Shown: positions 1-12,145 of the stretch, one piece after another
How the letters are laid out: each line of letters starts with the position of its first letter
Numbering within the stretch: position 1 is the first letter of the stretch
Assembly: GCF_035222275.1 (NCBI RefSeq)
Contig: NC_085882.1
Span: 131,501 to 195,500 of the forward strand
Direction of reading: 5' to 3'
Origin: Podospora bellae-mahoneyi
Taxonomy: Eukaryota > Ascomycota > Sordariomycetes > Sordariales > Podosporaceae
Length of the DNA stretch: 64,000 bases
Position numbers and translations under genes: made by a program
Notes under the pieces: model-generated
What the model was told of the DNA's origin: nothing
What the model saw: only the letters and a program-made list of their open reading frames with translations
Database searches by the model: none

Positions 1-254
1 TCGTATCCGGTGTATCCATCGTCTTTCAGAGAACTGGCTTTTCCGATCATCAAACTCACTCTTCCATTGCTCCTTACGTACCATGGGAAAGCCGACTCAA
101 GCCAGGTACCGATGACGGCTCGGAGCGGACATGCAACGGCCGCGCAAATACCTAAGGAACCTTGACCAAACAACAGCAGCCCGCATGCTCCATATTGCAA
201 TGCCATTTCTAGAGACTGTGTCTGTGCCGGACTGAGTCTACCACCTTACACCCT

Positions 255-1050
255 GCAGGAGCTGATCGGAAAGGGGCTCATTCGGGAGAGTCTACAAAGC
301 AGCCGGCTCGACTTCCACCAACGGGAACAAGCTGGTAGCCATCAAAATCATCAACATCCACCGCGCAGATCTGAACATGAGCCAGCATCACCCCGACGGG
401 ACCTTTGGCGCAAAGTGAAGCTGTGCGATTTTGGAGTTGCGGGCTTGGTCAAGGAGCGAGGTGACAAGAGGAAGACGGTGACTGGGACGCTTCGATGGAT
501 GGCACCTGAGCTGTTTGACAAGACGGTGGAGTATGGCAAAGTCCACAGAGGCACAGGTACATCCTTGGGACTGAAACAGCCAGCCCTACCAGTGTTCTGT
601 CGGGTCTTGTCGCGAGCTTCCAAGAGTGAGAGGCCCAGGGAGGAGACCGAAAGTCGCTGCTTTCCTCTGCCGGTGCAGAAGCCTTTCTTGGCTGTCTAGA
701 TCGGAGCCAGCAGGGCCATCTACCGCGCGACTTCCAATTCCCACCTCACAAGCTCTTCCCTGACCGAGGATGAAGACGATGAAGGCACCTATCATCTGCA
801 AGCTATCACCCGACAAAGCCACATTCACGGGAGGGACCTCCCAAGCGAGGGAACCATCACTTTGCATCCCCACTGAGCAGCCCAAGGCGTTCTGCGATGC
901 ACAAGAGGTGGTGGTGCCCGAGGAACAGCTGATATATCACTCTAAGCCGCGAGAGCGGAGTTTATGTTTACCGACACTGGGGATTACCATGGACAGTAGC
1001 GCGGGAACCCGGATGAACAGTCCTACGATACCGCAGATTTGTTGTTGATG
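255..1050 (+). pseudogene. Relic of a STE20-like protein kinase gene
   Basis: Two kinase blocks survive. The glycine loop and VAIK lysine are at about 255-350, readable as Tyr-Thr-Leu-Gln-Glu-Leu-Ile-Gly-Lys-Gly, then FGRVYKA after a one-base frame change, then LVAIKII. The DFG and activation segment is at 415-540 (KLCDFGVAG, then TVTGTLRWMAPELF). The C-helix, hinge and HRD catalytic loop that should separate them (about 100 residues) are missing, and nothing after the APE motif resembles a kinase C-lobe. The DFGVAG plus GTxxWMAPELF pattern is typical of fungal germinal-centre/PAK-type kinases. Open frames to about 1050 may be the eroded non-kinase tail. I infer a dead, internally deleted copy; a misassembled live gene is less likely. 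Confidence 0.6.
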
Positions 1051-1322
1051 AAGGTGGTGAGGGATCCCCAAATGGAGAGATTGTGCTGGGTCTCAGGTAT
1101 GTTCGAGCATTTGAGTTTACGGAGGCGGTGATGGGGGGATTATTACCGCTTGGGAAGCGGGGCGCCCAAGGGAGGTGATACTATAGGTAATAAAGGGACA
1201 GATGCTTGATAGGCGTATCAAAAGACCCGAGTGCGAAGAAGCCATCAATGCATTGACCGTCTACCTCTACATCTCACTTCCCGAAAAAAAAACCAAATTA
1301 TCCCCCCATCAACCTCCCCTTC

Positions 1323-1976
1323 TCATATCATCCCAAAAGCACAAGCAACAGCCGCCACTCCAGCCAACACCGCCGCTCCCCTTATGCTGACCCCCGGAGC
1401 AGCACTCTTACACTTGGACAGATCCGTAGCCTTGGCCAAGAACTTGACCTCGGCCGAGTTGGCCCCCGCCAACGCCAACGAGGGCGTAGCAGCCAAACAA
1501 TCTCCAACATCAAGAATGCTCTCCAAATTCTCAGGACGAGCAAAGTAATTGTCCAACGCGGTCTCATAAGCAGCCGCAGCTGACGACACCGTGGCAGGGA
1601 CGGAGCGCACGAGGGCACAGACGTCGCCTTTGGAGATGACAGAGTTGAGGTAGGTAGAGTACGCGCCTGTCGGGGTGGGAAAGGCTGAGTAGAAGGAGGT
1701 GACGAGGGCACCGCAGGTGGCGCCACCAGAGGTCGTGGTTGAGAGGGTGGTACCCGGTGGTGTGGTGGTGATGATGGTGATGGTTTCGGGGGTGCCGTCA
1801 TTGACGACGGCTTGGGACTCTGTGAAGATGGTGCCGGAGGGTTCGGGCTGGCTGTTGTCAGGGACGGGGGTGGTGGATGGGGCGGGGCTTTCGTCCTGGG
1901 CTTGGCGAAGAATGACTTCGTTGGCCATGGCGCTGGCGGCCAGAGTGGCGGCGAGAAGAAGGTTCTTGGACTGCAT
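1323..1976 (-). CDS. Secreted, probably GPI-anchored Ser/Thr-rich protein
   Basis: Single exon, 217 residues. The start at 1976 gives a clean signal peptide (MQSKNLLLAATLAASAMA); the frame stays open upstream, but that part would place a long hydrophilic stretch before the signal and is probably 5' UTR. Residues about 20-90 are rich in Thr, Pro and Ser and likely O-glycosylated. They are followed by a compact region with four cysteines (GATCGAL, GDVCALV, GDCLAA, LSKCKSA). The C terminus is a hydrophobic tail after a small-residue stretch (APGVSIRGAAVLAGVAAVAC), as expected for a GPI attachment signal. I do not recognise the family. The location is inferred to be cell wall or plasma-membrane outer leaflet. 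Confidence 0.75.
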   Translation of the reverse strand: MQSKNLLLAATLAASAMANEVILRQAQDESPAPSTTPVPDNSQPEPSGTIFTESQAVVNDGTPETITIITTTPPGTTLSTTTSGGATCGALVTSFYSAFPTPTGAYSTYLNSVISKGDVCALVRSVPATVSSAAAAYETALDNYFARPENLESILDVGDCLAATPSLALAGANSAEVKFLAKATDLSKCKSAAPGVSIRGAAVLAGVAAVACAFGMI

Positions 1977-3210
1977 CTTGATGATAAGGTAGGTGGGAAG
2001 TGCCAGGTGTAGTAGGTATTTGTCTAAGACTGTGGGTGCCAAATAGGTGAGGTGAAGGGTGCGAGATATTAGGGGTGATGTGAAGCTGGTGCTGTGAAGA
2101 AAGAAATCATGACAGTAGGGTGTCCTTATATACCTTATCTTGCAAAACACCTCTGTTTTCATCATGAACCAAGCATTATGATACCTATTTTGAGTTATGG
2201 CTCACCTCATCCTCACCTTTGCAAAGATCATATAATGCTCTCCAAATCTGGCATTCCTGCCTCTTCCAAACATCTTCGTAACAGCCTCACTAGGTACTGG
2301 CTTAGTTGCGGCTGAATCGTGTCTGATTGGAATCCCCTGAACCAAGCAATTTCATTCCGTCAGCATCAGCTGGCTTTGCCCCAACGCCTCGTCTCATGTT
2401 TCTTTGGCATAAATCTTGCAAAATCAGATACTGTCTACCTTGACTGTATCCAACAGCTTCGTCAAAGGCCTCCTCCAAAATCTTGGGCTGGCCTTGATTT
2501 TCTCGAAATTCTGAGATATTGGTGAGTAGCTTCGCAGCCAGGTAAGAATGGATACAACCATTGAGTCAACCGTTGGAATAAGTCTGGGAGACCAGGATCT
2601 GCTTGACGTGGTTGACTAGCTCGTGGGTGGATGTGGCACAGGGTCAGACCTGAGCTTATGAAGCAGCTAAATTTGAACGATCCTGCTGACTGAGGCCGTT
2701 CTTTCAGCCCTTGGGTTCTCCCAAGTAAACATTGCCGAGACCCCAAGTAAGCCTCTCAAAGAATCACCTGCAGTACACATTAGTGACAATTTTCAGCCAG
2801 TTTGATGGACATGTTTGTCTCTTGTCAGGGAAACCCTAACCCTACCATTTGACTCGACCCCTTGACTCCCCTTGAACCCCTGAATCTCGTTCTTGGAATC
2901 TCTACCGGGAATATTGGTAGTTGAACCGAGCCATGAAGTTAGATATAGCTTGCGTAAAGTTTGATCTGGTGTCTTATTTGTTGTGATATTGGCTGCACTC
3001 TTCTGGAGCCGTTGTCATGCTTAGCTACCTATATGTACCCTAACCCAGGTGTTTCAAATCATTTCCAACCCCCAACTTACTGTGACCGCAGCTTCGACCA
3101 CCCCTCACACATCGCGCGCCGTGGAACTCTGTCTCACCCATCACGGGATGAACCACAAGAAACAGAAACACAACTGATCCGAGATTCCCCGCTTTGTCTC
3201 TGTCGAAGCC
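1977..3210. other. Intergenic, no gene seen
   Basis: About 1.2 kb between the minus-strand secreted protein and the plus-strand permease, so it should hold two divergent promoters. Apart from the TATA box at 2126-2133 I see no conserved protein, RNA gene or long repeat. Confidence 0.5.
2126..2133 (-). promoter_or_regulatory. TATA box for the GPI-type secreted protein
   Basis: On the minus strand the sequence reads TATATAAG about 150 bases upstream of the ATG at 1976. The position suits a core promoter with a moderate 5' UTR. Confidence 0.5.
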
Positions 3211-4979
3211 ATGGGGTTTCATGTTCCCGATTTCCTTCGACCATGGCGGGCCACGCGTCATGCAGATGAGCTTCAAGTTGGACGCGAAGGGCTCGAACCC
3301 CTGCTGGCTTCTTCACTCTCCAACGAGCCTTTTTTACCTCGTTTCAGTGAAAGCAGCGAAGGGATAATGAGAGATATCGACCCTGATGCGAATGCCGTGG
3401 TGACAGCTGCCGAGGTATGGTCCACTCTCCTTCTCTCAGTTCTCGTCATCTACCGTCCCTTACCTCTCTGACACCGCCCAGAGCCGCGCCATCCGCCGCA
3501 AAATAGACCTCATCATCCTCCCACTTCTCATCTGGGTGTATTTCCTCCAAATTCTCGACAAGACCGTCCTGGGCTTCAGCGCCATCTTTGGTCTGCCCGA
3601 GGACCTTGACCTGCGCGGCAACCAGTACTCTCTCGTTGGCGCCATCGCTCCGATTGCCCAGCTGGTCATCCAGCCTGTCTCCTCATGGCTTATCGTAAGG
3701 GTGCCGCACCGGGTGCTGATGCCAGCCTTGGTTTTGGGATGGGGTCTGGCGCAGACTGCCACTCCGTTTTGCAGGGACTTTGCCCAGCTCATGACTGCGA
3801 GGTTCTTTTTGGGGGTGTTTGAGGGGGGGTGTTTACCGCTGTTTAGTGTTATTACTGGGCATTGGTACACGAGGGGGGAGCAGCCTTTGAGAGTGGCCGC
3901 CTGGTATGGGACAAATGGGTTGGGGACCGTGTTTGCAGCTTTGTTGTCGTTCGGACTGGGGAGGGTCGGGGAGGGACATGGTGGACTTAGAGGATGGCAA
4001 TGGTGCGTTTTCAACCCTTCAGGAACCCAAGCCATTGGCTCGCTGACCCTGATTCGCGGACATGCGCAGGATCTTCTTGTCCACCGGAATACTCACAGTC
4101 ATTACCGTCCCCTTTGTCTACCTCAGACTGGACAACGACATTCACTCTGCTCGGTTCCTAACCGAGTCTCAAAAGATTGGGGCGCTGGAAAGAGTAAGAG
4201 GCAACCAAACAGGCTCATCCTCCACAAAAGAAAACTGGAAATGGAAGCAAATACGAGAAGTCTTGTTAGACATCAAAACTTGGTTATTTTTGGGAATGGC
4301 ACTGGGAAACAACCTCGGGGCTCAGGTCACCGTCACGTTTGGTCCCCTCATCCTCTCCGGGCTTGGCTACGATAAATACACCACCACTCTCCTCAACATC
4401 CCATTTGGCGTCATGCAATATCTTGTCATCATGTTCACGGCCTGGGGGGCAGTGAGGCTGAGACTTAAAGCCCCGACCTTGTGCGCCATGATCCTCATCA
4501 TCCTGGCTGGGCTGACGACTCTGCACACTCTTCCTCGCAGTCAGAATCAAACAGGAGGCCTTTTGGCAGGATTCTACTGTCTTGCTTTCATCTTTGGCTG
4601 CAACACGCTGGTTGTATCGTGGATACTGGCCAACACAGCAGGTCAGACTAAGCGAGCTGCCGTCATGTCCTTGTACAACGCTGCGTCTTCGACCGGAAAT
4701 ATCGTCGGACCATTGCTGTTTCAGACTCAAGATGCGCCGGCTTACCTGCCTGGTTTGCGAACCACGATGGGGGTGTTTGCTGCCATGCTTGTCATTGTTT
4801 TGGTTCAGGTTGGGGTTTTGGCTGGACTCAACAAGAGGCAGGAAAGGATACGAGTGGGAAGAGGAAAGCCGGCGCGGGTAGGGGACGTGAGCGTGGCAAT
4901 ATCCGATGCAAGAGTGGGAGAAAGAGCATTTGATGACTTGACTGATCTGGAGAACGACGAGTTTGTGTATCTTTACTAG
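3211..4979 (+). CDS. MFS transporter, Dal5/allantoate permease-like (anion:cation symporter family)
   Basis: Three exons: 3211-3414, 3482-4002 and 4070-4979, with GT-AG introns; the join at Trp across intron 2 restores WQW-IFLS. Product 544 residues. The pre-membrane segment ends in SRAIRRKIDLIILPLLIWVY, the family's entry to TM1 (RRKID...LP). It continues with the TM2-TM3 loop (NQYSLVGAIAP) and ARFFLGVFEGG, matching the family's RxxLGxxEA region. About 12 hydrophobic segments are visible. Relatives take up allantoate, nicotinate, pantothenate or other organic anions at the plasma membrane; the substrate here cannot be named. The start at 3211 is chosen because N-terminal tails of about 65 residues are usual; ATGs at 3244 or 3367 are alternatives. 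Confidence 0.85.
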
Positions 4980-5085
4980 AACAACAGCACGGGAGAGCGG
5001 AGGGATAGAGAAGACATTGGCATCAGACACCAACTACACACACTGGATTCGTCTCCCATACCAATCTACATAATCTCGATCTGCG

Positions 5086-6399
5086 CTAGAGGTAAAAGTA
5101 GCAGAACTCCCCGCCAGTGGTGGACATGACGTTGGCAATGGTGGTCGACGGGGCAGCATAGCCCATGTCAAGGACCTCGGTCAGGGGAGTCAAGGGGGAA
5201 GGAGGCTCGTTGGCCCAGCTCTGGTGGGCATAAGGACCAGTACCCAGGTCGGTGTAGCGGGTGGTGCTGAAGGGAGAGCCCAGGGCCTGCCACACAGCCC
5301 ACATGCGATCCATCTGTCCGTGATGCACCCAGAAGGCGGGATCCCCAGGAGAGGTGAAGAGATCACCGCCAGGATCACCACCGATGTTATAGTGCATGCC
5401 TCCGTGGGGGCCGATCTCGGGGGTGTAGGGGACACCTTCGGAGACGTGGCGGAAGGCATCAATGTTGGGCTGAGAGAGGAGAGTGAGGACGGTGGTCCAA
5501 TTGGCGTAGCGCTGGTTCATAGCCGGGCCGATGTCTCTCTTGAGACCGCGCGGGTTGTAACCAAGACCACCGAGAGGACCAGCAGGCACTCCCTCCAGAC
5601 CACCGACGGGTCCCAAGTTGATGGTCATGTTGGCGAAGGGGCCAGTCGTGACATAGCCGCCTCCGAGGCCGGCGGGAAGCTGGATGTTGCCGCCACCGAC
5701 GCCGGGAGGAGGCACGATGACGGGGCCCTCATGAGGGATGTACTCCCCGTTGCCGCCGAGACTGTAAGGGTCGCCGTTGAAGAGGGGGGAGTCTTGAGGG
5801 GCCGACGAGTACTTGGGCCAGTCCCAGTAGGGCTGAGACCCGTTGTAGCCGCACTCCTCACGAAGGGCCTTCTCGTACTGGTAGACGTACCACCGATGCC
5901 ATGGCTGGAAGTTGCCGCTGAAGTGGATGTTGAGGGTTTGCTGGATATGGGTCACGATAAAGTCATCGAACCGAGACCTTGCTCCCGGCGCGACACTAGC
6001 AGGTGTGAGAGGGGGAAGGGTCTGGAGACACTTGACAGCGTTGACGTAGGCGAGACGCTCAGAGGTCGAGAGAGAGCCACTGGTCGTCTGGTCAGTGGTC
6101 CGAGGAAAGATCTTGAATGGTAGGAACTGGGGATGATGAAGATCGACTTACTACTCCCGACGAAACCGCAATTTGTCAACTGTGCAAGAGGGCGTGAGCC
6201 CGCGCTTGCGCATCTTGCGCTCATTGAGGGCGACCTGATTGATGACTTTCGCCTTGGCTTCCTCAAGCAGCGAAGTGATCTGCAATGGCTCCTCAGACGC
6301 GAGGTCCTCGACCGGGGTGTCTCTGGCCTGTGGGACGACATGCCCCTGAACGGAGACAGCTGCCAGGAGGGCAGATCCGAGAATGCTGGCGGCCTTCAT
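5086..6399 (-). CDS. Secreted short tyrosinase / catechol oxidase
   Basis: Two exons: 6399-6152 and 6079-5086. The donor is GTAAGT and the acceptor GACCAG; the split codon makes Tyr83. Product 413 residues. A signal peptide (MKAASILGSALLAAVSVQGH) is followed by the type-3 copper domain. CuA ligands are His127, His135 and His144 (IHFSGNFQPWHRWYV); CuB is in GPHGGMH (His308, His312) and WVHHGQMDR. All six histidines are present. The long C-terminal domain that shields the active site in intracellular fungal tyrosinases is absent; the protein ends about 75 residues after CuB. This matches the short secreted class, oxidising mono- or diphenols outside the cell. A TATA-like element lies about 105 bases upstream. 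Confidence 0.9.
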
Positions 6400-6501
6400 G
6401 TTTGGCTGATGGGTGATGAGGGAAGGATGGCCGTTCGTCAAGGGAGAAATTGGAGCACTGCCACGTTTTCGCTCTGGGTGAAGAAGGGGGAGGGCGTGAT
6501 C

Positions 6502-6508
6502 ATAAATA
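6502..6508 (-). promoter_or_regulatory. TATA-like element upstream of the tyrosinase
   Basis: TATTTAT on the minus strand, about 105 bases before the ATG at 6399. Weak consensus, but good position. Confidence 0.35.
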
Positions 6509-8274
6509 CCACCGGTGGAGGGAAGATATAGGTTGGCCCGATATGGCATGCTCGGGGTCGAACCCAAAGAGTGGTTCAAGTGTTCAATAGAACCAAATGC
6601 CGAGTGAAGGCTACTGCATAGCATTCTGTATCCTGCATAGTATCGTCGAAGTGGTCCATTTTCCCACTGTGCCCTTCATGATGCCTGACCTCACGATTCC
6701 CTACCCGTGGTCCTGGATTCAGCCACCAGCCAATGGGCACCAGCGAAAGTTGCATTTTCGCTGGGATTAGACAGACAAGGCCAGGGTGGAAATTCGCAAA
6801 TCCCAGGGATCCATTCCACTTTGAACCCTTGTTGATCCCCGACCGTGGGTCTTTTCGGCCAAAGAAGAAGGCAGGGAAGGAAAGCAAGGACTTCAAGTTG
6901 CCAGCAGGTGGTGAAGAGTCGATGCAGAGTGTAATAAAACAACATGAAGCGAGGCTTGACAGATGCCAGGGCTTCTCTTTCATTCCATGGTAGGATCCGA
7001 GACTGGTATTCCATTTCAAGACTCCTTCCAGATGCGCATGACGATCCAAACTGGCGGGAAGGACGGAACAGCAGGGGCGGCAATCGTTGCCCGTTTCTGC
7101 ACTACCTACTGCAGGCTCTAATTCCCGTCACACACACTAATGTACCTATGGATTGCCACTCCACCCAAGATCCGGTACTAGGGTTCGGTCCAATCAGGCA
7201 CACAATTGCAACGACCATGATTCATTCAAAACTCCATCCAGCGGACGACGATGTCACCGGAAAGGGGCGACCGGGTGGGGAGGTGAGAGTCAAGACCGGA
7301 GAGTCCCTAGCTCAACCGTAATTCGTTGGGCTGAGAAGGGTCTTGGGGGTGTGTTGTAATCTTCTGATACGATGCTTGACCGCGACCAAAACCTGCATTG
7401 CTTGCGAACCAGAGGGACTCGAGCAATCCGGCCTTCATGAGGTTGGGAATTGCAGCTCCCACAGGTGCTGTGGTGATGGGAGTAACGAGAGTCAACATTG
7501 CCCCTGACACCCCTGTACCAAGATGACCTCCGTTAGTACAAACTGTCGGTGTGCAGAAGGACCTTGCAGAACATATGCCGGCATCCAACTGTACGTTACC
7601 TAAGAAACAAACTAGGTTGCAGCCAAACGAGCGTTGAGTCGGGTCTCTGGAGTGGGCCCTGGATCGTCAGTCTCGTTTATATCATCCGGTTCAGGAATGA
7701 GAGGCAGAAAAAAAGAATAAACCTGGTCACCAGGTCCATCTTGGCACTGCAAGCAAAGACGTAGGATTGAAAGTTCTGGTGTATGTAATAGGATCCCTTT
7801 GTGATAAGTTTGATTGTCGTGTTTGGCCCGGGTGTTGTTCCGGTGTCCCGGCTTTCACATGAGGGATGGATGTCTTGTCAAATCTCTTCTCATTGAAACA
7901 ACACACAGGTTCTACCTTGACCAAATCAAGCATGTGGTTATGTCTGGATGCCTACTTGAGGCGCATGGCGACAGGCATTGCCTCGGAGATGCTGCTGAAG
8001 ATGACGACGGGGGAGGAAATGATTGGCAGCGGGGACGATGCCCAACAGACCATGTCGATAATAAAGTTTCTCGTTTCTTTTGCCTCACGACCTTCATGCT
8101 GTCTCAGATCATCTTGCCTTGTTCTTATTCCCTGTCAGCCCCAGGTTTGTGGCATCTTACATATGTACAAAAACCTTCTTTGAACCTTCTTCCCTTTCCC
8201 TTCGGGTCCGGACATTGTCGATCGTTTTTCATATCCATGTCCACTGAGGGGCCTGTGACTTTTACTTCATCAAC
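6509..8274. other. Intergenic, no gene seen
   Basis: About 1.8 kb between the divergent tyrosinase and rhodopsin-domain genes. Open frames here are short and overlap on both strands with no recognisable motif. It presumably contains both promoters. Confidence 0.45.
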
Positions 8275-9637
8275 ATGGCAAGCAGCAACGGCGTCTCGCT
8301 CCCTCCCGACGAGAATAGGGGTCCCGAGATCCTCGCTATTTGCGGTACGCTGGTAGCTCTCTCTGTGCTCATTGTAGGCTTGAGGATATGGGTCCGGGCT
8401 CGCATGATCGGGCAGGTCGGCATCGACGACTGGACCATCATCGCTGCCACGGTATGTGTTTCTCCCCAGCGATGTCGACCTGCGGTCTTACCTAACCCTG
8501 ACACCAGGCGGTTATTTTTGTGGAGATGATGATCATCATCCCGCAGGTTCACTATGGAGCAGGACGACACGTCCAGTACATCGAGCCCCCTTCCAACGTC
8601 ACGAAGGGCCTCCATCTCAACTTTGTCACCCAGCCGCTATGCCTCATTGCTCTTTGCCTGACCAAGGTAAGCGTGGGCTTCTTCCTGCTCCGCTTAACTC
8701 CATCCAAGAGGTTCCGAAGATTCGTGATTGGCATGATCATCTTTACTGTCCTATCTGCAACCGGAAACTTCTGTATGTCACCTTCCACCTTTCTTCCATT
8801 CCTACATACATCGACATGTGAAAGTCCCTACTTACAATGTACGTATCAAGTAACTGTCTTCTTCCAATGCCAACCCCTCGCCTTTACCTGGGGGGGTGTC
8901 AGCGAAGGGAAATGCATGCCTCCTGATAACCTCAAGTTTGCCGCCTTCTTCAATTCATCAGTTGCCGTTCTGAGCGATATAATTTTCGCCCTTTTACCGG
9001 TCCCCATGTTATGGAAGGTGCAGCTCAACTGGAAAGTCAAGAGTGCCGTGGCGGCTATCCTGGCCTTGGGTGTTTTCGCTGCTGTTGCTGCCATTGTCAA
9101 GATTACCTTCCTGGGGTCTTACGGAAAACACGGAGACTTCCTCTGGGACTCTGCGGACCTTACCATTTGGTATGTACCTACCCCGACGTGGCCATACACT
9201 CATCATATCCTTCTGCTGACCACCTCGTCCATGTCTCCAGGACAACAATCGAGATCTGCACCGCCATCATCGCCGCCAGCTTCCCATGTCTCAAGCCCCT
9301 CTTCAAAACCTTGTTCGACGGCTCTTCAGCCCGCATCAGCGGCTACGGCTCCGGCTACAAGGGCTACGTCCGCGACACCAACAACGGTACAAAGAGTGGC
9401 AACAGAAACACACACCGGTCAAAGGGCACAGTCACGATCACCGCAGGCGGCAACGATACCGAGTTCGAGCTATATGGTGGCAAGAAGTTCTCCTCGGATG
9501 TCAAGGCTGGTAATGCTTCTAGTATGAGTATGGGTTCTGAAGCAAGCATTCTCAAGGAAACCACCAGAGGGGACGGCATCACCAAGACAACATCGGTCTG
9601 TGTGTCTAGTGTCAGGGACGAGGAGACGGGCAGATGA
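8275..9637 (+). CDS. Fungal rhodopsin-domain (Pth11-like) integral membrane protein
   Basis: Four exons: 8275-8451, 8508-8772, 8851-9169 and 9241-9637, all GT-AG; product 385 residues. Hydrophobic segments begin at LAICGTLVALSVLIVGLRIW. The conserved block GIDDWTIIAA, the HYGAGRH loop, TKVSVGFFLLRL and VTVFFQCQPLAFTW are diagnostic of the seven-TM 'Fung_rhodopsin' family related to Pth11. No CFEM cysteine domain precedes the membrane part. The C-terminal tail (about 110 residues) is hydrophilic, Gly/Ser/Thr-rich and probably cytosolic. Members are thought to sense surface or extracellular cues; the ligand is unknown. Exon 3's acceptor is the least certain junction. Confidence 0.8.
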
Positions 9638-10985
9638 GCGTGGTGTCCCGCCTGGTTGACAACGGAGTATGGGTATCGAAATGGGTCACCATGCAAAATA
9701 GAGATTCAGGACGCTTCTTCCATCACACTCCATGAGAGCTTGTTTCCTCTGTGGTATTTTTTTTTTACCTCGGCACCTTACCCAACTATCTACCTAGGCA
9801 CACAAAAATAGATGTGGCGACATTACTAGATGCAGCCAATCATTATCTCAGCCACCACAGGGTGGCATTCCGTCTCTCCACTGATACCTTGAATTGCAGA
9901 GACACTTGTACGTCCACCTGACGCAGATTGTGGGCCACTTTGGAGCGTCACAGCTATGGGGAAGTTGAAGACGGTGAGGAGGGGATCGAGGTAACTGCTT
10001 GTAGGATTACTGGGTTGCGGAAGGACGCACATCATGGCTTCAAGTGGCTACCCTGGTATGCAGCATGCAGTATTGGGGATTGGAGGTGGCGAGGTTGAGG
10101 CAGCCAAATCAGCGGGAAGGCAAAGCAGAATCAAAGAGGTAGAACCCTTGATCTGCTGAATACATCAATAATTCGGCATCCACGAATGGCATCTATCCAG
10201 ACAGGTAGGCTATGGGGTAGACCCCTAATGAGAAGTGACAGCAGAGCCTCTGTCTGAATCAGCTTATGCATGAAGCGAAAACATACTTCACCTCATAGGC
10301 GCTTTTGTAAATATATCTGCCCTTTTCAGAGGAGACAGTTACCATATCTACTTGCTCAGCGTGGGCCCTAGACAAAACGACTAGGCACACACAATCTCTT
10401 TGTTTACTTTTTCTCAGGGGGCACTCAGGGGAGATAAGGGGCGCACAGCCCAGTCCACACTCGTCAACAAACGGATCAGGCAAAACGTTTCAGGGAAACA
10501 AGCAAAATCAAATTTCATAACTCAATCTCATAAACAAAAAAAGAGAGAGAATCTTTTTCAAAAGTCCCCCCCACAAACCGGATGAGACCAGATCCAAAGA
10601 CTCAAAGAAGAAACCACTTCCCCACTCATCCGTTCGTTATCCACCACTCCCTTTCCAATCCCCCTCATCCTCCTCAAGATCCCTGGGCTTCAAATCCCCT
10701 CCCCCCCACCACATCCTCGATAACATTGAAAAGCGGAGCACAAAAGAAAAGTCTCATCATCATCCCCTTTTCATCCCGCTCCTCTCCGTTCCTTCAGCTG
10801 TTGCAGCCCCCCAGAAGATATCCAAGTGTCCTCTCAATGAAAAGAAGAAACTTAGCGGCAGAACTGCCAGTTGGTGCGGAAGATGACGTGAATGCTGCCG
10901 TCGAAAGCGTCCACCTGTGGAAGAAATGGTCGGCGTTAATGGCCCTCGTAATTAGCCCTTCTATTCTTTTTTCTCTAATGCATTC

Positions 10986-11047
10986 ATGATGATAATGATG
11001 ATGATGGTGGTGGTGATGGTGGTGGTGATGATGATGATGATGATGAT
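10986..11047. repeat. (GAT)n/(GGT)n trinucleotide microsatellite
   Basis: Runs of ATGATG alternate with GGTGGT over about 60 bases, an imperfect trinucleotide tract in non-coding sequence. Confidence 0.9.
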
Positions 11048-11117
11048 GGCAGATTAATATGTGTGTTAGGTAGGTAGGTGAGGAGGATAAGGTGGGTGGG
11101 TATCTAGTAAGTGTTGT

Positions 11118-11118
<1 letters not shown>

Positions 11119-11157
<39 letters not shown>
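11119..11157. repeat. (GT)n dinucleotide microsatellite
   Basis: An almost perfect run of about 19-20 GT units, some 130 bases beyond the stop of the minus-strand DUF4360-like gene. Confidence 0.95.
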
Positions 11158-11158
<1 letters not shown>

Positions 11159-11284
11159 TGTTTTATTCCCCGGAGCCGCCGAAGGACCTTGTTCTTTTCT
11201 TTCTTGCTTTCCCCCTTGGAGATTGTTTATGGTAGAAGAGTGTGTGTGGGTGATGTGTGGAGAGGTAGTAGTAGGCAGGCCAAC

Positions 11285-12005
11285 TCAGGCGCTTGACGTG
11301 GGAACGCAACGGCGCCACTTGAGCGCGAGCTTTTGGGGAGCACTAACAGTCATGGTTCCGAAGTAGGGGGTCGCAAGAGGAGTAATGCGGATCTCGGAGT
11401 TGACGTTGAGGATGGCGGTGGTCTTGCCGCAGGCGGAGAAGGCCTCGACACCGACGCCGGCGAGCATGTTGTAGTTGTCCTCGTAAGGGGCGACGAGGTT
11501 CTTCTGGAAGACGACCTCCTGGCGCGGGTCGCCGGAGAAGGTGTAGCCGGCGCGGACGGTACCGGTCTGGCCCTGGGCGAGGGAAGCATAACCGGTGAAG
11601 CGGGTCTCGATGACGGAGAACCTAGGAGGGGAAAGGCAGCAGGCGTTAGTATGTTCCGATGCGTGCTCGAGGAGAAGATGTCTCGGGTCAAGTAGTAGAC
11701 TTGACTCACTGGTATCCTGAGGGAAACTGCAGGTTGATGCTGATGCGGCAGTTCTTGCGGCTGTCAGTGGCGGGGCTGGTGCCAGGGCCGGCAGAGACAA
11801 TGTATTTATCAAAGGCAACATCAAAGATGGTGCCAGTGGCGTCAACGTTGACAAAGGCGTGGCCAGCAGGGCAGCCAGTACCGATGGCAGTGACGCCGAG
11901 GATCTTGATGTCGCTGGCGTCGGGGACCTGAGGAGTGATCAAGGTCTGGCGCTCAATGACGGCGGCCGAGGCGGCGCCGGCAAGGAAGAGGGCGGAGAAA
12001 CGCAT
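11285..12005 (-). CDS. DUF4360-type secreted protein
   Basis: Two exons: 12005-11710 and 11621-11285; the split codon restores Gln in SGYQ-FSVIETRF. Product 210 residues. A signal peptide (MRFSALFLAGAASAAV) precedes a beta-rich domain with the family landmarks GTGCPAG near residue 42, DFVAFDKY-like 'FDVAFDKYIVSAGPG', a conserved KNCRISINLQFPSGY block, then FTGYA and a late Cys pair (FSACGKTT, WRRCVPTS). This order matches fungal DUF4360 secreted proteins of unknown function, often upregulated in fruiting or host contact. A TATA box lies 133 bases upstream. Confidence 0.8.
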
Positions 12006-12137
12006 ATTGAAGGGACTGAAAGCGTAAGCTTAAAGATCTTGCAAGGTGTGGAATGAAGAGCGAAGTGGTGATGGTGAGATGAGAAGTGAGGATGAGGATG
12101 AGGAATTCAGAATCTCAAACTTGGGATGATCAACAGT

Positions 12138-12145
12138 CTTTTATA
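12138..12145 (-). promoter_or_regulatory. TATA box of the DUF4360-like gene
   Basis: TATAAAAG on the minus strand, 133 bases before the start codon at 12005. Confidence 0.6.

Larger units (their letters stand above)
9638..11284. other. Intergenic with microsatellites, no gene seen
   Basis: About 1.6 kb between the 3' ends of the rhodopsin-domain gene and the DUF4360-like gene. The two simple repeats at 10986-11157 are listed separately. No coding sequence is supported. Confidence 0.5.

Noticed and set aside
2828-2845. Telomere-like CCCTAACCCTA
   Set aside because: Only about two units in otherwise ordinary sequence; too short for an interstitial telomere.
3270-3300. tRNA-like T-arm (GGTTCGAGCCC on minus strand)
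   Set aside because: No matching acceptor or D-arm can be found on the minus strand at the right distance; it is within the MFS first exon.
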